DNA of 12,236 nucleotides. It comes from Deltaproteobacteria bacterium. Its GTDB lineage: Bacteria; Desulfobacterota; BSN033; UBA1163. The translations under genes and the position numbers were made by a program. This document shows, piece by piece, positions 1-5,818 of the stretch. The stretch spans positions 1 to 12,236 of the forward strand of contig VGRU01000095.1 of assembly GCA_016875255.1 (NCBI GenBank), given 5' to 3'. The notes under the pieces are model-generated. The model ran no database searches, had not been told where the DNA came from, and saw nothing but the letters and a program-made list of their open reading frames with translations. Every line of letters starts with the position of its first letter. Within the stretch, counting starts at the first letter, position 1.

Positions 1-452
1 GCCATTTTTATCCCCATGGAGAGAAGAATCTCAATGGGATGGAAACGGATTCCCGTGGTGACATCGAAGTCGAGGTCGGTATGGTGGACCCGGTGAAGCC
101 GCCAGAACAAGGGGATGAAATGGAACACCGCATGCTGAAGGTAGATGACAAAATCGAGAGCTAAAACAGCAATGGCGATCTCCATCCAGCCCGGGAGTGA
201 AATGTTATTGAGCAACCCCCACCCGCGATTTTGAGCAAAAAGAGCCACTCCAACCGCCTGCATCGGGAGGAGTATTCGGAGGGCAAGAGTGTCGATCAAG
301 ACCAACCCCAGATTGCTATACCATCGTATCGTCTTCGATGTCTTAAGAGGACGCCGGGGAGAGAGGCTTTCCCAGACCGCCATGACAATCAGGATGGCAA
401 AGAAGAAGGAGAGTCGAACAACGCCTTCATGTGCTAAAATAGAACCAGTCAT
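1..452 (-). CDS. Sterol desaturase / fatty acid hydroxylase family protein, N-terminal part (runs off left edge)
   Basis: Read on the minus strand, 150 complete codons start at ATG 452-450 and stay open to the window edge, so the C-terminus is missing. The family comprises di-iron membrane enzymes that hydroxylate or desaturate lipids. The histidine signature is visible: H107-x3-H111, then H120-R-V-H123-H124, and H138-P near the edge, which probably starts the next histidine cluster. Hydrophobic stretches around residues 12-27, 48-63 and 90-106 fit membrane helices before the first His box. The gene has its own promoter (500-528) with a palindrome over the -10, so it is probably repressor-controlled. 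The family call is firm; the substrate cannot be told from this half. Confidence 0.88.
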   Translation of the reverse strand, partial: MTGSILAHEGVVRLSFFFAILIVMAVWESLSPRRPLKTSKTIRWYSNLGLVLIDTLALRILLPMQAVGVALFAQNRGWGLLNNISLPGWMEIAIAVLALDFVIYLQHAVFHFIPLFWRLHRVHHTDLDFDVTTGIRFHPIEILLSMGIKM

Positions 453-485
453 TCTTCATTCCAAACTTCTCTTTTGTCTTCCTTA

Positions 486-513
486 AAGTAGTCTACTTTA
501 AAGTAGACTACTT
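486..513. promoter_or_regulatory. 28-bp perfect palindrome, probable repressor operator
   Basis: Two 14-nt arms are exact reverse complements with the centre between 499 and 500. Each half is itself a near-perfect 13-bp palindrome, AAGTAGTCTACTT and AAGTAGACTACTT, so two dimer sites lie side by side. The site covers the -10 box and probable transcription start of the desaturase promoter, which suits a TetR- or MarR-like repressor. No candidate regulator gene is in the window, so the binding family is inference. Confidence 0.6.
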
Positions 514-528
514 AGAAATCATTGTCAA
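500..528 (-). promoter_or_regulatory. Sigma-70-type promoter for the desaturase gene
   Basis: On the minus strand TTGACA (528-523) is followed by a 17-nt spacer and TACTTT (505-500). The -35 is a consensus match with ideal spacing. The start codon lies about 48 nt downstream of the -10. The -10 is buried in the 486-513 palindrome, so a bound repressor would block it. Confidence 0.6.
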
Positions 529-820
529 CTCCCTTTGTGCAATTGTGCAATGATAAAAGAATTGCCTCTTAAAGACCTTTCCATCATTTGATGAATGTCC
601 CTTTAGAAGATTTTAATAAAGCCGGAAGGGGGCAGAGAGAGAAAGCGGCAAAAACAAAGGTTTGACTTGGCACACATCAGTTCATCAAATCCAGACCAAC
701 ACTTTCACAAGTTGTTGGAGGCAACCACATTTAAGAATCGAAGATTACGCATTGAAAGAAAGGGTAACACTCGCCATCAGCGGGAGGCCCGCTTTACCGC
801 TGATTCGCCCCGTGTCGTGT
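529..820. other. Intergenic stretch between desaturase promoter and HEPN-like gene; one hairpin
   Basis: No convincing gene is seen. At 776-804 an 8-bp stem (ATCAGCGG with CCGCTGAT) encloses a competing 6-bp stem (AGCGGG with CCCGCT). It lies just past the stop of the minus-strand gene ending at 821 and may help end its transcript, but no clear U-tract follows. The rest shows only a short TGTGCAAT direct repeat near 536-550. Confidence 0.35.
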
Positions 821-1612
821 CTAGCCGCTGGTGAGTTCCTGCCAATTATCATTGACAAAGAAAGCAAACCGCAATAGTGAAGCCATAGCAGTATATGCTT
901 CGTTATCTGATATGTTTGATGGAGCTCCATGAGCCGCGGCATCCCTCCAGTACTTTATTAACGCTGTGAACCCCTTATACTCTTCTCGAAGCTGGTCCCT
1001 TGCTTTTCCAAGTAGAATATTCTCAACTCTTCGTCGACCGCCGGATGAGAAGTATTCTTTTAGTACTCTCGCTTCATCCGACTTGGCGATTGCCGTTGTG
1101 ATAAGAATTGATTCAGCCGCAGCACCGCACATAGCACAGCAAGCAAGGTATGCATGCGCACCGTAGCAGCGAATGGCCTCTTGCGCGCGTTGATGGAAAG
1201 AGGCTCCATACCTGTCTTTGTAGGGAGATAGCATCTTCGCGAATCTTTCTGGTTCAGTTGGAACGAAATAGTCCTTGTCTTTTTCCTGAAGCCAGCTTCT
1301 GCCAAAGGGGGTAATCGAATACCCGTTTCCAGCATTTCCGTCATCTGTTGCTTGGGCACCGTATTCTCTTATTCCGGGTCTGAGAATTCCTCTGCGGCAT
1401 AGATCCCATGCAGCGGCGTAGAGTACGGGCATCATTTCCTTGAGTTCTGATTCAACTTCAGATTGCGAGTTTATTCGTTTTTCTTTTCGAAAGTACATAC
1501 GGACCATTGATGGCAAATAGAAGTCGTAGCCGTATGAACTATAACTACCGTGATCTGGCGATTGAAGCCACCGCAACAATAGGTTCATTGCATCTTCATA
1601 TTCCAGTTTCAT
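821..1612 (-). CDS. Hypothetical protein with HEPN-like C-terminal domain
   Basis: 263 residues; I recognise no named family. The start at 1612 is well supported by AGGAGGAACG directly upstream of ATG. Residues ~1-115 look like a winged-helix-type region ending in the G-Y-S-I-T-P-F-G pattern. Residues ~140-260 are helical, with an alanine/cysteine-rich helix (YLACCAMCGAAAES) of the kind seen in DUF4145/HEPN-like proteins, followed by R223-D-A-A-A-H228. R-x4-6-H is the HEPN RNase signature. It follows a second R-x4-H protein at 1695-2303 by 82 bp on the same strand, so the two may be one transcript. An RNA-targeting, stress or defence role is inference from one short motif; the protein could equally be a non-catalytic helical protein. 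Confidence 0.6.
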   Translation of the reverse strand: MKLEYEDAMNLLLRWLQSPDHGSYSSYGYDFYLPSMVRMYFRKEKRINSQSEVESELKEMMPVLYAAAWDLCRRGILRPGIREYGAQATDDGNAGNGYSITPFGRSWLQEKDKDYFVPTEPERFAKMLSPYKDRYGASFHQRAQEAIRCYGAHAYLACCAMCGAAAESILITTAIAKSDEARVLKEYFSSGGRRRVENILLGKARDQLREEYKGFTALIKYWRDAAAHGAPSNISDNEAYTAMASLLRFAFFVNDNWQELTSG

Positions 1613-1694
1613 CGTTCCTCCTGCGAGTTAACGTGGAAGTCACTGGGAGCCGGATTTATCAGCGATCCGGTCGAGCCGATTGTTACGTGAAGCA

Positions 1695-2303
1695 TCACTT
1701 TCGCCTTCGGCCGGAAACCGGACCGCTGTCCGGGCCATACTTGTCACGCAGCAGCGATCGTACTTGCTCATCGGATATCACGGTAAACCAATGCTCAAGT
1801 GCGTTCCGAAGATGTGTGAGTCGCTCTCGCAACCGCGGGACGGCGCCTCCAATATCATGCTTCAGGGAGTTAACCTCTTCGCGCACTCCAGCGAAAAGTG
1901 AGCGCTCATAAAGCTCAGGGAGCTGTCTTGGAAACTGTGCGTGAGCTCGCGAATAGAGATCTGGCCCACTGGTTTTCGACGTATCGTTGAGCAAGGCTCG
2001 AAGAAGTCGCTCGTAGAGCACATCGACACGCATTACCGCCGCATTGTAATAGAAACCCCGCATCCAGTCCTCGGGTGGCGTTGCATTGGCGCGAATGGCC
2101 TCGATTACTTCAAATGTATCCGCAACGTACTCGACTTCGCGCCGATCTCGTTGGGGAATTACCTGCGCAAGGTGATACGATTGGTAAAGTGCATAGATTG
2201 CACCGACGGCAAATCGCCATGTGTGTATTAGGCCAGGCAATTCTTGTGCGAGCTCGGCGGATTGATCCAGAAGCTCATCAAGTGATTTTAGCGCTTTATT
2301 CAT
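1695..2303 (-). CDS. Hypothetical helical protein with R-x4-H motif, HEPN-like
   Basis: 202 residues, with no family I can name. It is almost wholly alpha-helical by composition, with a charged C-terminal tail ending in RRRK. Two motifs stand out: V-N-S-L-K-H149, a pattern recurring in HEPN-like helical proteins, and R166-N-A-L-E-H171, which fits the HEPN R-N-x3-H active-site pattern. The Shine-Dalgarno before ATG 2303 is weak. A TATAGT box lies on the minus strand at 2350-2345, but no good -35 is seen. The next gene downstream (821-1612) also carries R-x4-H, suggesting a functional pair. Alternatives are an uncharacterised scaffold or a toxin-antitoxin partner. Confidence 0.55.
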   Translation of the reverse strand: MNKALKSLDELLDQSAELAQELPGLIHTWRFAVGAIYALYQSYHLAQVIPQRDRREVEYVADTFEVIEAIRANATPPEDWMRGFYYNAAVMRVDVLYERLLRALLNDTSKTSGPDLYSRAHAQFPRQLPELYERSLFAGVREEVNSLKHDIGGAVPRLRERLTHLRNALEHWFTVISDEQVRSLLRDKYGPDSGPVSGRRRK

Positions 2304-2425
2304 GGAGTATTCTTAGTGATTCCACCTTGTTCATTTGTGCTTGTACTATACACCTTTTTCTAAAATTACAAAACAGAATGTTTCAGGAAGGAAGTCAGTA
2401 GTGGGGAAATGGATAAGTTGATGGT

Positions 2426-3157
2426 TCATTTCCTAAACACGATATCCCCATAGTAAGCAGTGGCGGATTCGCCGGTGTTGTCTGTGTCGGTCATGATGGC
2501 TACACCCGAGATCATCGGTGGCTCATAACCAAAGGCCTTCTTGAAATCCTCATAGAGATTTCTCTCTTCATTCACCCACTGGTTCAATTTGGTTGCGCCA
2601 CTTTCGACCACAATCATCATTACCCGGTCGGTGTAGGGATTGGGGAAGAAGCCACCCACGGGAGCCGCGCTCTCCCAGATATAATTGATGGCGGCAGTGG
2701 GCGGGTACTGGCCATAGAGAATTCTGGCCGCCTCAAACTTTGCCTTCTCGAAAAAGCCTAATTTAGATGAATCATATTGGAAGGTGATGTAGAGCCGTGC
2801 CGGATAGTCATCGCCTTCCTTTAGGCGGACATTTCCTTTCTTTAAGATATTCTCCACTTTCCAGCGCCACTGGAGGATGGGATATTCTTTCGGATCGATC
2901 TGAATCTCCCGGGTCAACCCTGAGGCAGAAGCTTCGGAAACTGCCTTCACAACGACGGTCTCCCCATCTTTCACCAGGGAGTAGGTTGTATGCCGTTCGA
3001 TCTTCTTGAAGATCAGGGGCTTCCAATTGGATGGAATTTTGTTCTCTATCTTTTCTGCTGAAAATTTTCCCACCTCAAGGATGGGCTGGGATTGACTGTA
3101 GGAAGTAAAAGGAGAACCCAGAAAGAGAATCATGAAAAAAATGGATTTTATGATCAT
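2426..3157 (-). CDS. DUF3047 family secreted protein
   Basis: 243 residues from ATG 3157. The N-terminus MIIKSIFFMILFLGS is a good signal peptide, with likely cleavage after the S-Y-S-Q region, so the mature protein is probably periplasmic. Family-like features are L-Q-W-R-W-K-V, the aromatic Y-I-W-E-S-A and the C-terminal I-M-T-D-T-D-N-T-G...A-Y-Y-G-D-I-V. The function of DUF3047 is not established. An in-frame ATG at 3238 has a modest Shine-Dalgarno (GAGAAG, AAAAGG) and would add 27 residues. That extension is a lysine/valine run encoded by a hexamer repeat (3188-3217), so I prefer 3157. A truncated paralogue of the C-terminus lies at 6759-6860. Confidence 0.8.
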   Translation of the reverse strand: MIIKSIFFMILFLGSPFTSYSQSQPILEVGKFSAEKIENKIPSNWKPLIFKKIERHTTYSLVKDGETVVVKAVSEASASGLTREIQIDPKEYPILQWRWKVENILKKGNVRLKEGDDYPARLYITFQYDSSKLGFFEKAKFEAARILYGQYPPTAAINYIWESAAPVGGFFPNPYTDRVMMIVVESGATKLNQWVNEERNLYEDFKKAFGYEPPMISGVAIMTDTDNTGESATAYYGDIVFRK

Positions 3158-3187
3158 AGTGAAGTGGCGCCCCTGCAAATTCTTTTT

Positions 3188-3217
3188 AACTTCAACCTTA
3201 GCCTTAGCCTTCACCTT
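3188..3217 (-). repeat. Degenerate hexamer tandem repeat, five units
   Basis: Read on the minus strand, five consecutive 6-mers are AAGGTG, AAGGCT, AAGGCT, AAGGTT and GAAGTT. The array sits just upstream of the preferred DUF3047 start and is translated only if the upstream ATG at 3238 is used. It looks like the short-unit repeats at 3504-3641 and 4609-4636, which also flank gene ends. Confidence 0.6.
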
Positions 3218-3238
3218 TGAAGGGTGTGAAATGTTCAT

Positions 3239-3729
3239 AGCCTTTTCTTCTCAAGCGCTCCATATCTTTGTGAATGACATGGAGTAGAGGGTGTTTCCCT
3301 GAGAGTTTTACATCAACACGGTCCCAAGACCTCTTTTTTTATCCATTCCTATGATGATTCAAAGGTTTGGGGAAATTTTAGATATATGCTTTCATTTTAA
3401 TTCGGCTTGGGATTGCATTCAAGCCCTACTTTTTTACTTGATTATTGGGTGGCAGCCATAATATAAAATAAAAAAATAGTAATACTTAAGCCTTTTGAAG
3501 CGGTTATCAGACGATCAGGTGATCGGGAAGTGGATATCAGGATATTGGAATATCAGGTCAACCCCCAAATTGTTATTCTTTATCTGAGATCCTGGTGCCC
3601 TGGTATTCTGCCCCCCGATATCCTGGTCACCTGATGCCCGTATTTTTCCGCACAAAAGTCATTGACCAGTTTCAAAGCGCTAAACTGCTACAAAAATTAC
3701 AAAACTTTTGTTATTCAAGGAGGAATCAT
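3239..3729. other. Intergenic region between divergent DUF3047 and selenoprotein genes
   Basis: This AT-rich stretch has no supported gene. An ORF open from 3595 joins the selenoprotein frame, but the real start is 3730. The notable content is the inverted array of ATATCAGG-like repeats at 3504-3641. The stretch should also contain the selenoprotein promoter, although I find no confident -35/-10 pair. AAGGAGG at 3718-3724 is the selenoprotein ribosome binding site. Confidence 0.5.
3504..3641. repeat. Degenerate ~10-12-bp repeat clusters in inverted orientation
   Basis: At 3504-3558 variants of ATATCAGG/GATCAGGTGATC recur (TATCAG, GATCAGGTGATCGGG, ATATCAGGATATTGG, ATATCAGG). At 3586-3635 the reverse-complement form recurs (GATCCTGG, CCTGGTATT, GATATCCTGG, CACCTGATG). 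The two clusters can fold on each other over a roughly 30-bp gap. CGATCA-GG-TGATCG at 3512-3525 is a small palindrome within the left cluster. Confidence 0.6.
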
Positions 3730-4605
3730 ATGGAACAGGTGAAGAGCGTGGATGGGTTTAAGTTTCTTCCGCCCGGGCTTAAGGCATGGGTGAAGACGTT
3801 TATTCCCGATGAGGACTTTAAAGGAAAAATTCCGTGGACGCCAATGTCGAAACCATTAAATCAGACGACCCTCGCCCTGGTAACGAGCGGTGGAATCAGT
3901 CTCAAGTCAGATCCTCCCTTCGATATGGAAAGAGAGAAGCGAGAACCCATCTGGGGCGATCGTTCCTACAGGAAGATCCCTCGGGGGACAACTGAGAAAG
4001 AGATCGATGTCAATCATCTCCATATCAACACCAACCTTGTTAAGCAAGACATCAATGTCCTACTCCCATTAACAAGGATGGCAGAGTTTGAAGAGGAGCG
4101 AATCATCGGTCGTCTTGCTCCAACAGCTTATTCGTTCTACGGGTTTCAATGGCAGAATACCGACTTTCTTAAGGAGGCCATTGAACCCATTTCAAAACAT
4201 ATGAAAACCGAGAAAGTGGAGGCAGTTCTTCTCACCCCTGCCTGACCTTTCTGTTGCCAGTCCGTTGGACTGGCTGCAAGGGTCCTGGAGGAAGCTGGAT
4301 TTTCAACCGTGCTTCTTAGTCCAACCTGGGAGTTTACCCGGGCGGAGGGTATTCCGCGAGTAGCGGCGATTGAATACCCTTATGGCAGGCCCGTTGGACA
4401 GATAGGAGACAGAGAAGGGCAGAGAAAGGTTCTTCTCGAGGCCGTTTCCGTTTTCGAAAAGGCAAAGCGGCCCGGAGAGGTCTTTCATCTTCCCTTTACC
4501 TGGCCCGAGGATCCGAGAAAGACCGACTGGCAGCCGCCTGAGATGTCTCCCCTGATCAACTACTATTTGGAGGATATTAAGAAGGCCCGTCAACAAGCCT
4601 CTTAA
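3730..4605 (+). CDS. GrdB-family (glycine/sarcosine/betaine reductase selenoprotein B-like) selenoprotein, Sec at codon 172
   Basis: 291 residues if UGA 4243-4245 is read as selenocysteine. The start at 3730 has a perfect AAGGAGG at 3718-3724. The N-terminal part carries GrdB/PrdB-like motifs: A-L-V-T-S-G-G-I, D-P-P-F-D, W-G-D-R-S-Y-R, H-L-H-I-N and the I-G-R-L-A-P-T-A-Y-S-F-Y-G region. The UGA falls in L-L-T-P-A-U-P-F-C, giving U172-x2-C175, a selenothiol/thiol redox pair like CPFC in Cys homologues. After it the same frame continues with no gap for 119 codons to TAA 4603-4605, keeping the family fold (V-G-L-A-A-R-V-L-E-E-A-G-F). A hairpin at 4253-4277 supplies the SECIS. No GrdA, GrdC/D or thioredoxin genes are adjacent, so a canonical glycine reductase role is unlikely; substrate unknown. 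Annotation without Sec splits it into 3730-4245 plus a C-terminal ORF. Confidence 0.87.
4243..4279 (+). promoter_or_regulatory. Sec UGA codon with bacterial SECIS-like hairpin
   Basis: UGA at 4243-4245 is followed by a perfect 8-bp stem: GCCAGTCC (4256-4263), triloop GTT (4264-4266), GGACTGGC (4267-4274). Three more pairs below a T/T mismatch extend it to 4252/4278. The loop begins with G, 18 nt after the UGA. This fits the known bSECIS layout (stem-loop just downstream of UGA, G in the apical loop, loop about 16-37 nt away), where SelB would bind. Confidence 0.78.
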
Positions 4606-4608
4606 ATT

Positions 4609-4636
4609 GCAGATTTCGGAATGCGGATTGAGGATT
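4609..4636 (+). repeat. Degenerate heptamer tandem repeat, four units
   Basis: Four consecutive 7-mers are GCAGATT, TCGGAAT, GCGGATT and GAGGATT. They start 3 nt after the selenoprotein stop codon and lie between it and the PIN remnant. An oligo-A run follows. Confidence 0.6.
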
Positions 4637-4667
4637 GAAAAAAAGAAGTCAGATTTTCTAATTACTT

Positions 4668-4910
4668 TCAAATCTTTTCCTTCATCACTTCTAGGAATTC
4701 TGCGGGAGATAATATTTTCACTCCTTCATACTGCTTCTTCGGACAATGGCGTTTGTTCCCGGTTATCACCGCCTCCGCTAAGAACGGTTCATCGTCCGGG
4801 TCAGGGAGATGAATTTTTAAAGGTTTCGCTGAAGCGAGAAGCCCCTCTTGTTCAACCTGATCCAGGAAGGCTTCCACATTTTCTTTAGCAAAGTTAAATT
4901 TTGACCGGCC
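4668..4910 (-). pseudogene. PIN-domain toxin remnant (VapC-like), 5'-truncated
   Basis: The minus-strand frame from 4910 to stop TGA (4670-4668) reads as the C-terminal half of a PIN-domain protein: K-F-N-F-A-K-E-N-V-E-A-F-L, then L-P-D-P-D-D-E-P-F-L, I-T-G-N-K-R-H and K-I-L-S-P-A-E-F-L. An upstream stop (TAA, 4913-4911) cuts off the N-terminal part with the first catalytic aspartates. Between F-L-A-E-A and V-I-T-G-N about ten residues usual in the family are missing, so the core strand is also damaged. A GTG at 4877 could start a 69-residue peptide, but it would lack an active site. PIN toxins are metal-dependent RNases; this one is almost certainly dead. Confidence 0.65.
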
Positions 4911-4944
4911 TTAACATGGTCACATGTCTTTAGTATTTTATCTC

Positions 4945-4973
4945 TTGACAATAGTAAACAAATTGTTTATCAT
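4945..4973 (+). promoter_or_regulatory. higBA promoter with palindromic operator
   Basis: TTGACA (4945-4950), a 17-nt spacer and TATCAT (4968-4973) form a near-consensus promoter. Inside the spacer and touching the -10 is TAAACAA-A-TTGTTTA (4955-4969), a perfect 15-bp palindrome, the expected place for HigA to bind and repress. Transcription would begin at about 4980, the A of the higB ATG, so the transcript may be leaderless. Confidence 0.72.
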
Positions 4974-4979
4974 TGCTCC

Positions 4980-5261
4980 ATGATCAGGTCGTTTCGTTGC
5001 CGCGAAACCCAAAAAATATTTTACCGGCAATTTTCCCGAAAGTTTCCACAGGACATTCAGCAACGTGCCTTTATGAGACTTAATGCGATTGATGCGGCAA
5101 CGAAGATTGAAGATTTGGTTCTACCGCCATCAAACCGACTTGAAGCCTTGAAGAAAGAACGGAAAGGGCACTGGAGCATTCGCATTAACGATCAGTGGCG
5201 TATCTGTTTTGAATGGCGCAGTGGCAATGCAGAACAGGTTGAAATGGTCGATTATCACTGA
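4980..5261 (+). CDS. higB: HigB-type toxin (RelE/ParE superfamily ribosome-dependent mRNA interferase)
   Basis: 93 residues, the usual HigB length. The family pattern is clear: M-I-R-S-F-R-C-R-E-T at the start, L-N-A-I-D-A-A-T in the middle, L-E-A-L-K-K-E-R-K-G-H-W-S-I-R-I-N-D-Q-W-R-I-C-F across the core strands, and V-D-Y-H at the C-terminus. HigB proteins cut mRNA in translating ribosomes and are neutralised by HigA. The toxin precedes its antitoxin, the usual order for this pair, and higA follows after 10 nt. No Shine-Dalgarno precedes the ATG, and the promoter predicts a start of transcription at the start codon. The gene appears intact. Confidence 0.92.
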   Translation: MIRSFRCRETQKIFYRQFSRKFPQDIQQRAFMRLNAIDAATKIEDLVLPPSNRLEALKKERKGHWSIRINDQWRICFEWRSGNAEQVEMVDYH

Positions 5262-5271
5262 GGAGGTCAGC

Positions 5272-5574
5272 ATGAAAAAAAAGCATATTTCTCCAGTACA
5301 CCCTGGAGTATATCTGAAAGAGCTGCTTGACGAGTTAACATTAACACAATACCGACTCGCCCGGGAGTTAGGCGTGCCCGCAATGCGTATCAATCACGTT
5401 GTAAAGGGCAAGCGTCCGGTAACAGCGGAGCTTGCCTTGCGTCTGGGGCGCTTTTTTGGGCAGAACCCGCGCTATTGGATAAACCTGCAAAGCCGGTATG
5501 ATATGGATATCGCCGAAGATGCACTGTCCGAACATGTGGCACGCGAAGTGCGTCCCTTGACGGCATCCGTTTGA
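5272..5574 (+). CDS. higA: HigA-type antitoxin, XRE-family HTH
   Basis: 100 residues from ATG 5272, with a strong GAGGAGG ribosome site overlapping the higB stop. An open frame extends further upstream but inside higB, so 5272 is the start. The N-terminal S-P-V-H-P-G-V-Y-L-K-E-L-L is the HigA signature. Residues ~24-46 form the helix-turn-helix (L-T-Q-Y-R-L-A-R-E-L-G-V-P...I-N-H-V-V-K-G-K), and R-Y-W-I-N-L-Q-S-R-Y-D follows. HigA neutralises HigB and represses the operon. The 4955-4969 palindrome is its likely site. Confidence 0.93.
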   Translation: MKKKHISPVHPGVYLKELLDELTLTQYRLARELGVPAMRINHVVKGKRPVTAELALRLGRFFGQNPRYWINLQSRYDMDIAEDALSEHVAREVRPLTASV

Positions 5575-5688
5575 TCCAATTTGGTTATAACGGACTACTT
5601 ACCGATGCCTGGCTCTAATTCTTGTTTCATACATCCTGTTCTTACATTTGGGATTTGATTAAAGAAGAGATAGATTGATCAATGGGAT

Positions 5689-5716
5689 GGTGGTTCAAAT
5701 CCGCCCATGGGCGCAA
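5689..5716 (+). other. tRNA 3'-end-like fragment (T-arm plus acceptor strand)
   Basis: GGTGG / TTCAAAT / CCGCC folds as a 5-bp T-stem (one G-T pair) with a loop matching the TTCRANY T-loop rule. It is followed by 7 nt CATGGGC, a G and CAA, as in an acceptor 3' strand. Upstream sequence does not give D-arm, anticodon arm or a matching 5' acceptor strand, so no full tRNA is present. Such fragments are typical remnants at integration sites (att). Confidence 0.4.
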
Positions 5717-5724
5717 GAAAAATT

Positions 5725-5755
5725 AAAGGGGCTGATCAAATTCGGTCGCCCCTTT
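5725..5755 (+). terminator. Rho-independent-type terminator hairpin
   Basis: AAAGGGGC (5725-5732) pairs perfectly with GCCCCTTT (5748-5755). An inner GA/TC pair shortens the 15-nt loop. The following bases are only moderately T-rich (CATATTTGT). It lies 9 nt after the tRNA-like fragment and may be that tRNA's former terminator, or may end higBA. Confidence 0.5.
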
Positions 5756-5818
5756 CATATTTGTGGAGATTCCTTAATCCTGAAACCCTTTTAAGAGGGG
5801 TCGCAACGACTGAACTGG

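Noticed and set aside
1613..1694. Integron attC site between the two HEPN-like genes
   Set aside because: A GTTAAC-type core is present, but the paired R'/R'' core sites and the expected imperfect palindrome are not.
1507..1911. 134-codon plus-strand ORF across the start of one HEPN-like gene and the end of the next
   Set aside because: Composition is Ser/Arg-rich shadow-like, it has no ribosome site, and both minus-strand genes it overlaps have better start signals or motifs.
3504..3641. CRISPR array
   Set aside because: Units are short, degenerate and in both orientations, without uniform spacers or cas genes.
3595..3729. 45-codon extension of the selenoprotein upstream of 3730
   Set aside because: It would run through the repeat array, and a perfect AAGGAGG sits in front of ATG 3730.
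4303..4671. 122-codon minus-strand ORF opposite the selenoprotein C-terminus
   Set aside because: The plus frame continues the GrdB-like protein after the Sec codon. The minus frame shows no family motif.
5639..5716. Complete tRNA gene
   Set aside because: Only the T-arm and 3' acceptor-like strand can be folded; D-arm, anticodon arm and 5' acceptor strand are not found.
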